Positions 49,201-61,600 of a stretch of 64,000 bases of DNA are shown here, in pieces; position 1 is the first letter of the stretch; each line of letters begins with the position of its first letter. The translations under genes and the position numbers were made by a program. Source of the DNA: Pseudoscleropodium purum (taxonomy: Eukaryota; Streptophyta; Bryopsida; Hypnales; Brachytheciaceae); NCBI GenBank assembly GCA_963969395.1, contig OZ017795.1, positions 41,707,063 to 41,771,062 of the forward strand. Reading direction: 5' to 3'. The notes under the pieces are model-generated. The model was not told the origin of the DNA, did not search any database, and saw only the letters and a list, made by a program, of their open reading frames with translations.

Positions 49201-49348
49201 GATGCTTCAAGCTTACACAGTTTTTGATGTTTTGTTGTTGTGATGCCAGCCCCTTGATCAGAAACAGTTGCAGTTACTCTTGGAAAGGTTTCTCGAGCGT
49301 AGATTAGTCAATTTTCCATGCAGTGCACCAGGCTCATCAGCAAAGTAA
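40293..49348 (+). CDS. CHK: CHASE-domain hybrid histidine kinase (cytokinin-receptor type), 10 exons
   Basis: Predicted 1091-residue membrane sensor kinase that would bind a cytokinin-like ligand and pass phosphate by a His-Asp relay. Exons: 40293-40637, 42295-42839, 43668-44099, 44561-44671, 44803-45559, 46380-46592, 46782-46867, 47600-48077, 48567-48776, 49250-49348; all junction phases agree. Order: membrane helix about 73-94; CHASE domain about 148-300 (EYAPVI 201-206, D218, T235, L240); second helix about 372-394; H box HEIR with His438; N box LVGNAIKFT 552-560; G1 EDSGIGIP 690-697; G2 GGTGIGLSI 720-728; receiver-like domain 789-910; receiver 930-1080 with D936/D937, phospho-acceptor D984, T1037 and K1059. 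Six N-glycosylation sequons lie between the helices, fitting a lumenal or outside loop. Start: an in-frame TGA at 40257 and the first ATG after it at 40293. Length matches Arabidopsis AHK4 (about 1060-1080). Family is certain; cytokinin binding is not. Confidence 0.9.
44096..44106 (+). other. Non-canonical GC donor of histidine kinase intron 3
   Basis: Exon 3 must end at 44099 to join HEI-R to TPMNG in exon 4 (acceptor AG at 44559-44560). The intron then starts with GC (ATCAG|GCAAAG). GC-AG introns are a known minor class, and the exon side CAG fits their stronger consensus. Confidence 0.75.
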
Positions 49349-51094
49349 AAGGCTCAAGGGTAAACCCGAAGTGCTGGAAGTGTGGCAAGGAAGTGTTGAC
49401 AGGTTGTTACTTGAACATGGGACACCAGTGTCTTGGGTCTTTTGGTTTTAGGGTTCTTTCCTTCAACAACGTTTTCAGTTAAATTTGTTTTTTTCAAGAG
49501 CTTTTGGACAACTTCCTAATGTGAATCTTCATGGGGATGTTTGAGGATCATACGAAGGGCTTTCTATAATACATAGGGAGACCTCCGTATGATCGTAGGA
49601 AGATTTTCTGTATAATATCGTTCAAAAGTTTCTGTAACAGTCTAATTTGATTGAAAACCTTGTTTTTAAAACACAAACCTTGGTCTCTGTGAATATGTAG
49701 TTTTGTAGGGTACCAATCATTGTATTAATCTAACATATGATTGTGGCCTGCGTTTTTATTGTGTTCAGAGTGGCGTATTTTCAGCACCCATTACACTTCA
49801 AATGACATCATGCAGACCTGTTTACCCTCCCTTAATTGCTGGCAGTTTCCTTAAGCTCTTGTCAAGGACAGCTGCTCTCTACCTAGTAAGCAAACGGGAA
49901 GTGGTTCCAGCATTTCGATCTGCAGGAAACTTTTTCTCCATGGTAGATGAAGTTCTTGTTAGCTTCAATTATACATTGCAGAGTTGTAAATATATTCTTA
50001 ATCTTAACCCAGGCTCAGTGTTTGGGATGTTCGCATTCGACAGTCGTCTTGAATGTTCAGGATTCTAGGAACCGCCATTTTTATTGCGCAGTTTGAGAGA
50101 CTGTCGATGATTTTTTTTCCCTCGCAGACATGATGAAATGAAAGGACTTTCTGAGCACTTGTTGCACCGCTTCTAGGCTTCCTCAGAATTGATTATCTTC
50201 GTCTTTTCTATTCCTTCTTCTAAATGTGTTTCATCGTGTTGGCTGTCTCACTATCCAATGTTGTGCTTATAGGTAACTACACCTAGATCACACAAATAAG
50301 CAATTCAGCATGGTTCCCATTAGTATATTGAAAAAGTTTTTGTGGAGTCTTGTTGGTAACTAAAAGGAGGTTCTAGATTCTCTTAGAATTCATTTTTTGA
50401 ACACAACATGCATAAACTATGAATTTTCAAAGTGCTGAAAATAGGTGTTTCTAAACCTGATCACAGACTCTCGTGAATAGTGAGAGTACATTCTAAGCAA
50501 GAATACGACGGTGGTTTTAAGGTATGATCATACTCGGACTTTGTCAAGAGGGAGAAGTTTTAGCAAAGACCCTAACTCGAATAACAAGTCTCTTTTTCAG
50601 CGCATGTTCATTGGAGTCTCTTTTTATGATTATATATTGAAGATATTTTTGTACAAGTAGTTCACACTTGGGGGGGAGGACTTGTCAAATTCCATCTTCA
50701 GGGTCTCAAATTTGACTGTTATTTTAGTTCGTTGCATTTTGGGTTCACACTTGCGGTAGGGTAGAGGCCTCTTCAATGTAAACTGATCCAAATTATGTAG
50801 AACACAAACGTTGATCTTAGAGATAACTGTGGAAACTTTCACTTTGTGCCGTTGCTGTGACAGGAACCGAGTAACGATTTCAGAAGTTGAACTTGTGTAA
50901 AACCAAATTGGAAATTTCTGAGGGGAGGACAAGACTGCGATTTCTCTCAATGTTGCCCCCAAGTCACGAATATCTGCAAGAACGAAAGATTTTAATCAAC
51001 CCTCTTGATATGGAGTATGTTTTTGTGGAGTATTGCTAAATGTTGTTGAATCTTTTGCCAAACAAGCAATGATATTCAACATTCAATCATGAAT
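49349..51094. other. 3' flank of the histidine kinase gene
   Basis: No further gene is visible. The first few hundred bases presumably hold the 3' UTR; a polyadenylation site cannot be fixed by eye. Confidence 0.4.
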
Positions 51095-51098
51095 TTAA

Positions 51099-53526
51099 TC
51101 CCTAAAGTTCCAAGACTTGCTTTTCATAAAAATATTAAAAAAAAAAAAAAAAAAATTTAAACAAACTCAAAACCACTATTTCTATTGCAAAGAACAAAAA
51201 TCTTTTAAAAATTGTTTTAAAACTTTTTTGCATAACTAACTATAAGATCTTGCACTAAACTACATGAGAATGTTTAAAAGAAATTTCAAAAACCTTTGAC
51301 TACTTAGACTGCAACATATTTGAGTTGAAAGTAAAGAAAATAAGGGGATTTTGCACCTCCAGTGATTACATTATATGACTTTGGATTTATTTAGTTTAGA
51401 ATTTTTACACTAGAAAATTTTAATTAAATCTTTTTTATGTTGAAGAATTGAGCTGAGATAGGATTTATACATCTTATGCCCTTTAACCTAATTCTTTTGG
51501 GCAACCAATTTTTTAGATTTGACATGTAAAAAGAATTTTGAGAGATTTTAAATCACTTTTGAAGTTTTAACACCTCATGATCAAACATTATAATCTTTCG
51601 ATCCATATGTGATATTGTTGAGTTTTCTTTTCCCATAAGGTCTCTAGCATGTCTAGATTGAAGTTGTATCATTACAATTTTAAAAAGTTGGTAAAACTTA
51701 TCTTAATGTTAGCTTATTGTTCAATGAAAAAAAATTCCAAGAATCTCAAAAAAATCTTGGGCATTTATAGGTTAAAAAATTGTTAAGTAGAAGTAGGTAT
51801 GAGATGGAGTGGCAATTGACACTATAAGAAAATGACCTTTTTTTAGACATCAGAAAAAAAATGTGGTCAAATGTCACATTTGACAAGAAACATGTCTACG
51901 TTGGTGTCACCTAAAATCCATTATAATTGACAAGCAAAAAACTTATCTAAACATAAGTAAATATAGGTTGTTTTTTGGTAACATCACAAAAAATATGGTC
52001 TTCCAAGTTCTCCAAAATGCAACATATGGATGCCATGTAAGTGCCATGTCAACAAGGAAAGCCATGTATGATTTTTTTATCAAGCCCATCTATAACGTGG
52101 CACTTGATGTAGTGGCAAGAAAATGATGACATGGCATGCCTAATTAGCATATTTTTATGTTGTTTGAAAATTTTAATGTTGCTTTTTGAGACATTAAATT
52201 AGATGTTTTTTGAAATATAAATTAGTATGTACCATACATGTAGGGCAAGTCCAACAAAAAATAATTAATGAAAATAAAATAAAATATAAAATAAAAACAA
52301 CAAATAAAATTGTAGAATTTATCAAGAAATAAAGAAAACTTACCATATACCATCAAGAGAATCTTTCATGGCAAAATGAAGGAATTTCCTCATTGAAAAT
52401 TAGTGAAGATGAAAATTACCAAGGTCATATTTGTATCTATTCTTTGTTCATGGTGAGGCAAAAGATATGGGACAACTAGAACATGAAAAACTTGGCCATT
52501 GTACTTTTTGACATTGTTTAAAATGTCTAAACATTGATTCAGACATTTTGATGTTGTTTCAAACATTTCAATGTTGTTTTTGACATCCTAATGATGTTGT
52601 CCATGATATTTTGTATTGAACACAATTCTTGTTGTATATATTCCATATGGATTGTTTCACTTCCTACCACCCTACTTGTATAAAGGTCATCTCCTTTCAT
52701 CCATTGTGCTCATTCATTCATTTTTTTCTTTCTGCAAAACATGCCATGTGGTTGCCCTTTCCCTAAATTTTTTATAAATGGTCAATATTTTATCATAAAT
52801 CATAGTAATTTTATTAATTTACTCGTAGTGAAAAACAATGCAATCACTAACGTGGTTGTCTATGTTTTAAAGTATGTTTTTGAAAAACATGCACTTGTCT
52901 CTTTTGCCATCGTTAGAAACATGTATGTCTTGCTTGACATCAAGTAGCTTTTCTACAAACATGACCATGTTTAGCTTGAACCTTCCGAGGTTGCTTGTTT
53001 TTTAAAGCAAAGCCTATTTTAGTAAAACAACATCAAAAACATGTGTTTTTTATAGTGCAAAATCGTTAATAGTTTTGAGATGGAATTGAAGTATACTAAT
53101 TCCAAAGGTGAGATTGTTTGAAATAGCATACTAAACCTTGTAGAACTTTTGTTTCCTATGAAATGGAGCTCAAAAACAAATTTAATACATTGTTAAATTC
53201 TCAAGAATTCATTTTGATTACCCATAAAACAAGATTCTCTAGAACTTTCATGTCACTTATTCAAATGGAATGAATTAAGAATTTTCATGTAGACAAAAAT
53301 ATATCTCTAAGGAAAAAAATACATTTTTTTAAATTTAATTTTTTGTGGATTTCTTTTGCTATCCAAAATTGGTGCTTTGTGCTTAGGATGGCATAACTTT
53401 TTTGCCCTAGTACCAATTAGAATAAAAATTGTATTCATAGAAAGCTAATGTGTTTTTCTATCTTAAAAAAAGATTTAAAAAATCATGACAAAAATTAAGA
53501 CTCTAGGGACAATGGAACTTTAGGGA
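51099..53526. mobile_element. Larger element with TTAA flanks (copy 3, 2.4 kb)
   Basis: The ends are a 13-bp perfect inverted repeat, TCCCTAAAGTTCC and GGAACTTTAGGGA, flanked by TTAA (51095-51098 and 53527-53530). The ends match those of the 0.9-kb elements. No transposase gene is visible inside. A CACTA-like element (51820-53057) makes up half of it and was probably inserted later. Confidence 0.65.
51820..53057 (+). mobile_element. CACTA-like non-autonomous element
   Basis: It starts CACTATAAGAAAATGACC and ends TTTTTTATAGTG, inverted ends of the CACTA (En/Spm) type. Near the right part, ATGTTG and ACATTTC-like motifs recur (52500-52600), as expected for subterminal repeats. The 3-bp flanks (TGA and CAA) do not match, so either the ends are slightly misplaced or the duplication has mutated. 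No transposase is encoded. Confidence 0.45.
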
Positions 53527-53530
53527 TTAA

Positions 53531-54932
53531 GGTAAGAGGATCCTCAATGAAAGTGTTGTACTTATACTTTTAAGTGTGAATGTATAAATTCATCCAAACT
53601 CTTATTTTGAGGAATGCAATTACATTCCTAGTAAATAGATAATGCCTTGATCACAAATTATCATATTTAGAATGTAAAACACGATTTCATTACAAATGGA
53701 AGGCCATCTTCTAAATGCACATAGTAAATTGGCCTAATAAACAAATATTTTTTGAATCATTGATATAGAATTAGAATTGTAAAATACTATCATTGGAAGT
53801 GCATCAAGAATATCATAATTCAAACTTTGGATAAACAAAAGTAACACATTCTTGTACAATAAATATTCACATAGTGTAGAATATTCATATAATGTGTACT
53901 ACATATTTATTAAGTGTAAGTGCCTCTCATGGCTGGTTTGCCTCAAATAAGCCGGTCTACCTTACATGGCCACGTGCTCTATTCTTCCAGGTCAAAGTAA
54001 AGAAATTGAGCATGGTTTGTACGTGGCTGAAGGCAATTGGCTACAGGATCAAATGCTTCAGTCTTCCCAAATGTAGACTTAGACTTAACATGAGGACTTA
54101 AGCTTAAGTATAATATAATACCAACGTGCAGAAAGCCATCTTTGACCTGGTCTTCCAAGCAAGGATACTGTATGGAAAACCTTGCAATCAACTACGGAGT
54201 ATTAAAGTCTGTTTTTGTTTTTCTTTATATAGATATAATTTTCATTTCTAATTTTACATGTTTTTGTTTTGTTTTCCCTTAAACGGGGAGATCCCATTGC
54301 AATGGCTCTAAAAAAATCAGATCAATAATGTACAATGGAGCCAGGCAGGCAGCCAAGAAGCACCGTAGACCACAAAGAAAAAGAGCACAGTTGTGCAAGT
54401 ATCACTCTTTCACTATCAATAAAGGTATTGGTATTGAAGAAGGGGAAAAATTCAAATAAAGGTAAAGATATGAGATATTTTACAATTTTATATACATGTT
54501 AGATATCAATAATACATTATTTTATCAAAATATGTAGGTTTGAACTAGATATTTATTTTAGATATCACCCATGGGCCCATTCTAGGTATCATCTAGATAG
54601 TTGTCCAAATCAATATCATGGATGCTAGGATGACACCTAGGTAGTTATCCAAGCCAATACTAAAGAGGTAGGGTGCCCACTACTCATACCATTATTGATA
54701 TTGATACCCATGTCCAACCCTATATACCGGCACAACCTTGAAAAAGAGGTAACATAAGTCAACGCAGAACTTAGAGCAGAATTTCTAAGTAAATTCCTAA
54801 TTAGGAAGCTCGTAATCTAACTTTTGCAACCAAAGATGAGGCCACTTGGCAAATCCTCGACTTGCTCTTAGAGTGTTTTATAACCTTGCCTTCAAACCTT
54901 GTCGAGTATTTTCAAAACGAATTCTACTAAAT
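53531..54932. other. AT-rich spacer
   Basis: No gene is visible. A slightly GC-richer patch at 53915-54190 carries short open frames on both strands without recognisable features. Confidence 0.4.
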
Positions 54933-55643
54933 GAACATGCCCACCCTTCCTGCAAAATGCAAGCAAGTTTCGGGAGGCCCAATTAGAGGTCATCCACCTT
55001 GAGGCGCCTTGGCCTCACCCATGGCTAGAATCAAACTAACCTGGAGTACGAAAAGTCTGATGGATTCATCAAAGGGTTTCATGGGAGGGTTTTATTGGGC
55101 ACTTTTTGTGGGAGGGTTTGTAGAGTTTTGTCTCTTCATGTTTTGGAGGCTAGTTTGGAGGCCACAATTCGGCCTCCAAAAAGTCCTTGTTTTGGAGGTC
55201 GGCCACCACTTCCAAGCAAGGCCCAGAGAGAAGTCATCCGTTTTAGAGGACGGGTAGGAATGCTCTAAAATGGATGACCTCTCTCTTGCAGCCTCCAAAA
55301 TCGCCCCACCCGTCCTCTAAAACAAGATGACCTCTCTCCGGGCCTTGCTTGGAAGTGGTAGCCAGCCTCCAAAACAAGGACCTTTTGGAGGCCGGATCAT
55401 GACCTCCAAATTGGCCTCCAAAACATGAAGAGACAAAACGCTACAAACCCTCCCACAAAAGCGCTCAATGAAACCCTCCCATGATGACCTCCCGTGAAAC
55501 CCTCCGGTGAATCCATCAGACTTTCCGCACTCCAAGCTGGTTTGATTCTGGCTATGGGTGAGGCCCGAGGCGCCTCAAGGCTGATGGCCTCTAGTTGGGC
55601 CGCCCAAACCCGCCTGCATTTTGCAGGACGGGTGAGCATGCTC
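54933..55643. mobile_element. Foldback element with arms of about 300 bp
   Basis: Nearly the whole 711 bp is one imperfect palindrome centred near 55270. The left arm starts GAACATGCCCACCCTTCCTG and the right arm ends with the inverse (CAGGACGGGTGAGCATGCTC). The arms share GGCGCCT, TTTGGAGG and CTTCCAAGCAAGGCCC blocks. It is GC-richer than its surroundings and encodes nothing. Long terminal inverted repeats of this kind occur in MULE and foldback elements; no clear target duplication was found. All open frames here are by-products. Confidence 0.7.
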
Positions 55644-56849
55644 TTAATGGTGCATCTATCTGTTGAAATTAATGTTCCTGCTGCTGCAATACCTTCAATC
55701 GAGAAGCTCAGAACTGAAGGTTATTACAAGCAGAGAGACAGCATAACATTTTCGTAGCAGAGTGGAAAATGCACACAACACCTCTAGTAGGACCAACGAA
55801 ATATAAAGCATCCAGTAGGTAAACGTAAAATAGAATACAATGAACAAAAAGAAGAATTGAAACAGTTGTCAATGGTTGACTCAGTTGGCATTTCCCACTT
55901 CTATAGTTCTTACCAATTACTGGATCATTTTTTCAACACACATGATTCCGTTGCCCTAATAATGCTGATTCTGATTTCAAACGATGCTACGACCTGGAAT
56001 GTGACTAAGCTCATTTCTCATTGGAAATTATCAATCTTGAGTTCCATTTTCGCACATGCAGGAGGCCTTTCTCACTCGGAATGATGCTGTTTCTGAGTTT
56101 GCTCCAGTTCTTTCAATTAGCATGAATCTAGTTATGATGGTTTTGCAGGTCGCATCACAAATTATGGGCAATTGAGAGTACTCGAGAGAAGTCTCTACTT
56201 CAGTTCTCATTCATTTGATTAATTGAAATAGGAAAGAAAAAGATGAAAGGAGCACTCTCTAAGTTAGCCCTAATCAAGTAGTCATGTCTTCCTTCACCCT
56301 TCAATTGCCCACAAGTCAGACTCTCCCCTTGAAATCTGCTCACATTGGTTTCATCCCTGGTTTCCTCCAAACAGACAGACACCTGAATTTCAAAGAAGCG
56401 GAGATCCAGTCACAGCAAAAGGATGGGCACTTGGGTGCACGCCAACAATGGTTGGCAGCTTTAGTTGAGAGTCCACGCGGGATCGAATCCTGTGTCAACA
56501 AATCAGTCAACAACTCTCACAGCTGTTGAATGAATGGCATGCACAAAAAGGCAGGTCCAATAATGCGAGCTCCCTCAAATGGCTCCCTCCCTCGTCCTCA
56601 GCTAGCTCTTGGAAAAAAATCACTACGCAGGATGGATGCATCGCCAACGACGACGACGCTTATAAAATTAATATACACAAAAACTATGTATAGTGAGGAC
56701 GACGACGACGACTCCATACCCAATGTGATGACTCACAATCGGTCTCAGATTCGGATTGCTACTCTAATCAATTGGATGTCAATAGTTGAGGGTAAAGATC
56801 GATGACATGTTATACAATTAACCTAAAAGGAATCAATTGATGCACTTGG
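55644..56849. other. 3' flank of the dehydratase gene
   Basis: Between the foldback element and the stop codon of the minus-strand dehydratase. Small GAC repeats occur near 56657 and 56698. The part close to 56849 presumably holds the 3' UTR. No other gene is visible. Confidence 0.4.
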
Positions 56850-58121
56850 CTAGGCTCTCATGGGACTCATATCCATGGGGTAGCTTCCCAAAACACGCAA
56901 GAATGTGGCAAATTCTTGCAAATGGCCCAAAGCGTTCTGCGCGCGCACATCCGCCATGGACGCCTCGAAGTCGATGTAGAAGAGGTAATCGAAGTATTTG
57001 GCGGTGCCGTTGTTGCTGTCGTCCACGACGCGCAGCGGGCGCTTGCGTTGCGGCCGGCTCTCAATCTTGGTGAGGTTCAAATCCCGCAGCGCGAACACGG
57101 AGAGCGCTTTGAACAGCACGCCTGGCCCTTCGTCCAAAGTGAAGACAATACTCGTTTTAAACTTGCGATCAATACGCGGAATCACAGGCTCCCTGGCGAG
57201 CATAAGAAAACGCGTGACGTTGTCCAAGTCGTCCTGGATCCCATCCATGAGAATCTCCAGCCCGTAAATCTCCGCGGCGCGCGCGCTCGCGACGGCGCCC
57301 GTGTCGCGCAAGTTGTGAGCCGCGATGAACTGCGCCGCGCCCGCCGTGTCGTCCACAGCCTCGCGCGTCACGCCCAGCTTCGTCAGCGCGTCCTCGCACT
57401 GCGCGAGCGCTTGCGGGTGACTCACCACGCGCAGAAGCTCCTCTTTCTTCACGCCCGGCACGCCCATGAGGCAGTGGTGAACCGCGAGCTGAACCTCCCC
57501 GACGATGTGAAGCCGGTGACGCAACAACAAGTCGTAATTGCGGTGAATCGATCCCCCGAGCGAATTTTCCACGGGGAGCACCGCGCGGTCGACTAACCAA
57601 AGCTCAACGGCGGAGAATGCGGCCTCGAACTGCTCGCACGGCACGGCCTCGCAACGCGGGTACGCCTTCGCGGCCGCAGCTTCACTGTACGCGCCGGGCA
57701 CGCCCTGGTAGGCCACGCGCAGATCCGCGTTCTCTCGCGGCGGAAGCGCTAATTCGGTGATGGACAGCGGCTTCGGCAAGTGAAGACTCCGCATGTGGCT
57801 GGTGGAAACCTCCACGGCGGTGCCGTTCCCGGGAGATTGCCTGCTCAGATCCTGCTTCTCCTGCACCTGCGTCGGCATCTCCGCCATTTCCTTCCCCATG
57901 GCGCCGTTCTGCGTCACCTTCTGAAGAAAAGCGTTCGACGCGGGCCACGAACTCGAAGGCGCCGAAGCGCGAACGGATTGCACCCACTCCTTCCGCTTTC
58001 CAATCCGCCGCACCAACACCTTCTGCGTCGCGGACTTCCCCCATCCGTCACGCTTCAAAGCTACGTCGCCCAGCATCTCGAAGCTCATCACTCGCTCGCC
58101 AGGACACACGCGTAACGCCAT
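56850..58121 (-). CDS. ADT: Arogenate/prephenate dehydratase, plastid type
   Basis: A 423-residue, single-exon protein that removes water and CO2 from arogenate (or prephenate), the last step of plant phenylalanine synthesis. Residues 1 to about 125 are Arg/Ser/Lys-rich and not conserved, as expected for a chloroplast transit peptide. The catalytic domain spans about 134-312: [13 protein letters not shown] 135-147, [15 protein letters not shown] 183-197, HPQALAQCE 235-243, [10 protein letters not shown] 257-266 and the catalytic NVTRFL 301-306. The linker LAREPVIPR (308-316) leads into the C-terminal ACT domain, about 322-415, with [10 protein letters not shown] and the phenylalanine-sensing KIESRP (352-357). 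It ends LGSYPMDM near the terminus, as plant enzymes do. Codon use is strongly GC-rich. Start: the ATG at 58121; Met12 and Met16 are possible alternatives. Land-plant ADT genes are often intronless. The family is certain; the arogenate/prephenate preference cannot be settled here. Confidence 0.95.
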   Translation of the reverse strand: MALRVCPGERVMSFEMLGDVALKRDGWGKSATQKVLVRRIGKRKEWVQSVRASAPSSSWPASNAFLQKVTQNGAMGKEMAEMPTQVQEKQDLSRQSPGNGTAVEVSTSHMRSLHLPKPLSITELALPPRENADLRVAYQGVPGAYSEAAAAKAYPRCEAVPCEQFEAAFSAVELWLVDRAVLPVENSLGGSIHRNYDLLLRHRLHIVGEVQLAVHHCLMGVPGVKKEELLRVVSHPQALAQCEDALTKLGVTREAVDDTAGAAQFIAAHNLRDTGAVASARAAEIYGLEILMDGIQDDLDNVTRFLMLAREPVIPRIDRKFKTSIVFTLDEGPGVLFKALSVFALRDLNLTKIESRPQRKRPLRVVDDSNNGTAKYFDYLFYIDFEASMADVRAQNALGHLQEFATFLRVLGSYPMDMSPMRA

Positions 58122-58621
58122 TGCTCAGCTCTAAAACCCCAAACCCTCAAACCCCACCCAAAGCACAAACTCACAAACCTCCACACAATTTCAAGTACCA
58201 CCAATTCGTCACGGACCCCAATTGGCAACCAATTCCACTGAAAAGCACCACGCAAGGGATTCAATTCGCTTCAATCCAATTGGATTCGCTACGAAGGCTA
58301 CGAAGGAATTGGGCATTGGCAGACAGCAAGATGGCTTTTGTGCAGATGGCTCTGGAGGGAGCTCGGAGGGCTCCGAGTGGACTGGGGAGCTATGGAGATA
58401 GGGCTTGTGAGTGAGTATGTGAAGTGATCGCAGCGGCAGTGGCGAGAGGGGCGAAGAAGGGGGTTTTGGTCAATGACGACGCCGGGGCCCAACGCTGCTG
58501 CTGCACGGGGGCTGCGCGTGTAAAAAGCCGCAGCTGCATCTTGACAAGAAGCCCGTTTGGGGCAGAGATGGTCAACAGCAACGACCTCTTTTTTCTAACT
58601 TCCTCCAACTGGGGGGAACTA
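58122..58621 (-). promoter_or_regulatory. Presumed 5' leader and promoter of the dehydratase
   Basis: GC-rich compared with the DNA beyond it and free of repeats. AAACCCT motifs close to the start (58138-58160) resemble telo-boxes, which are common in plant 5' regions. No TATA box is assigned. Confidence 0.35.
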
Positions 58622-61600
58622 AATTAAAATGCTTTTTTTTCATTTCACTGTATCTAAGTGACAAGGAGTTAACCCTTTGAAGGAGCAAGATACTAAATCC
58701 TGCCCTGCCCACGAAGTGAGCCCAGCAGGGTAATTTTGCGGTTCTCTGGGGTAAAAGTTAAAAAACAAAACATTATCCTAAGCCATGTCTAGGATATTTT
58801 TTAGACCTCAAAAATTTTAAAAAAAACCACAAACCTCAACAATAGAAACAAAGTATGCATCTATTGGTTCAATAATTGGAGTATTTAGATGACTGCATTA
58901 ATCATAGAGGTCAGATCCTTCTAGAATTAAATATAAAGGATTGTAAAAAACATTCATATAAGGTGGGACCAACGTATCCCATTTTTTTTACTTTATAAGC
59001 AAGTGCCAAGATGGCAATCACTTAAAATTTGGTAAGCATTGTATTTCTACATTCATCCATCTTTTAGACCAAAAAATACTTCTCAATCATGTTCATGCAC
59101 TTTTTCATCCAAAATTGGCAACTTCATCCACATTTTTAACAAAAATGACTAAAATTTGGCAAAAAGAGATTACTTTTATCTAGTCAAAAGTAGAAAATTT
59201 CATTTAAAATGGTGAAATTTGGCCCCTTGGTGCTAAAAAAAATGAATTGGATGGGACCTCCCAAAACACCACATTTTGCTATTGTGCCTAGTTATTATTA
59301 TTATAATCGTTAGATTTTACATCAATTTTCTTGTTAACAAGTGAAAAGAGGTTTCAACACACCAAAGAATGTGGCATTTGAACATCGTTTACAAAAGTTA
59401 TTAAAAGATCAAAGTTTTTTTTGGTAGATGTTTCAAAACCATTACTTCAACATAGATATATACTAATTTTAGAGATGTACACATTATGAAGATGACAATT
59501 TCAGGTAGAATGCAATTTGGAATATACTCACCTCATCATTCACATTCTTCATGTGTTTAAAATGTTCAATAAAAATGACTACCATTAGGAAAAATCTGAA
59601 CCCTTGGGAGGGCCATTAAGGTTTTGTTTTTTGGCACCCCACAATACAAGTACAAAAAAATAAAAAGTAAAAAAGATTTGAAAAAAAAATATGAAAAAAA
59701 TATGAAAACTTGATGTGAGCTAACATGGCACAAATAGTGCCTCACCAAATGCTTTCATTTAAAAATAATTAAAAATTAAAAATAGTTTTAATTCCTCTTT
59801 AATTACACTAGGAATTCAAAACTTGCAAACTTTCCAAAGGCTGAAATTTTTTTTTGTAATGGAAGGGGAACTAAAGTGGGGGATAGTTAACAATAAAGTA
59901 CATCAGTTACGGAATAGTGAGGTCAGTCTAGCGTTCGGGAAGTTTTTTGAGTTGCCCTAGTAATTTTTCTCCTCTTTATAAAGAAACCGGTTTTTTTCCT
60001 AGAGGCACCGGTTGCATCCTCTCCTTATCAAAATCTTTTGGTTTAGTTCCTCTAGTATCAAATTCTCACCAGCCAATTTCCTTCAACTTCAAATTTATAG
60101 AGGTTGCAATACATCCTCCATATAAGTTGGAAATATTCTATTTTCCATGGCAATTAGGTTCAAAACTATTGCAAATGTCATTTAAGTATGTAATGTTCTT
60201 ACATGTCTCAAATTTATCAACTCTTCATTGATCAAAGTATTTGCAACTTGATGTCAATGAGCAAAATTTCTTGGTTGATGCAATAACTTGATTCAATATA
60301 GTTTGAATATTGATATGCAAGTTTTGCATGGATTACTTGTAAAACTTGCATATCATTGATGTTATTTGTCACAGTGCCAAAATCCAACTTTGATATCAAC
60401 CCTCAGACATCATCACTAATTGTAGTGTGGTAAGCAAGCAACTACCAAGCCAAATGGTGCCAAACAACCTTAAATACAACTAGATAACTATGACAATTCT
60501 AAGTGATAGGCACAAATACATATCAATTTGTAATACTACAAAGAATCAATGAAAATCTTCATTTTCAAGAAATTTAGCTCCTACAAAAAACTTGACAACT
60601 TCTTCATGATTATTCCAAAAACTATGTAATACTCTTGCTCTACCACCAAGCCACCTCTACAATAAGAAAGATTCAAATATTAGACAAAGCCTCAATCTTT
60701 GTATACATCTTGAAAATCAGTTTAAGAAGAAGTAGTGTCCACCTTGTCCAAAAAGATACCCACCTCTAGTAACCCAGGTATGAACCTTGAATTCTAAATT
60801 GCAAGCGGCTAAGATCCGACAATTTCATGGAAGTGGTGGCTAAATAGCCCCCATTTATTTTTGCACACCAGTAGGTTGCCATTCCTACCAATGTTTTGGC
60901 CAGTTTTCCATCCTCCATTTTCACACTCCAACCGATTATTTTCCCAAAGGCACCGGCTAACAATGAACTAAGTCCCGGTTCTTCCTGGACATTGGGTCGG
61001 TCCATGGAAGAATACCCAGTTGACAAGTGGCACCAACCCAGTTCAGTTCGTCAAGGATGGACTCCTCCAATAAAACCCTAAACCCCCAGTAAAGCAGGGA
61101 GTCCGGGTTCTCCTTGACTTGGAAATTGGAACCGCTTCAACTGCTTTTTGACTGTAATTCGGCATCACTTCGTGGGCCTCTTAACGCGGACTACCGGTCT
61201 GAAATGAACAGTCGGAATATAAAATAGTCGGAATATGAAGCATTCGAGGATTTCGAGCATGGTTGCTGATATTAAAATACCTTAGCTTTGGCTCGGATCG
61301 TGTAGGAAGTCAAAAAGGGATTTTTTTTAATCTCCTAACACTCAGTCTTAGTACAGTAGTCAATGCAGGAACACAATATGAATCATTCAAAGTGCTCAAA
61401 AAACAGGTTGTTAGGTCTAAGGTTGTCACAAACACTAAAGGTGGTTCATTGCAAGTGAGAATTTGCAGGTTTGGTTTTAGAAAGAAATTCCAATTTGGTC
61501 TTACACTTAAGTCTTTTTAAGTTTCAACTTTCTTCTCAGGATTAGTTTTTTTTTGTTTTCCTTGTTGAACAGCAAGCAAATTTACTATGAGAGACATTTA

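Noticed and set aside
56916..57600. Long plus-strand and alternative minus-strand frames in the dehydratase gene
   Set aside because: Shadows of the GC-rich coding sequence; the frame with PDT and ACT motifs is the real one.
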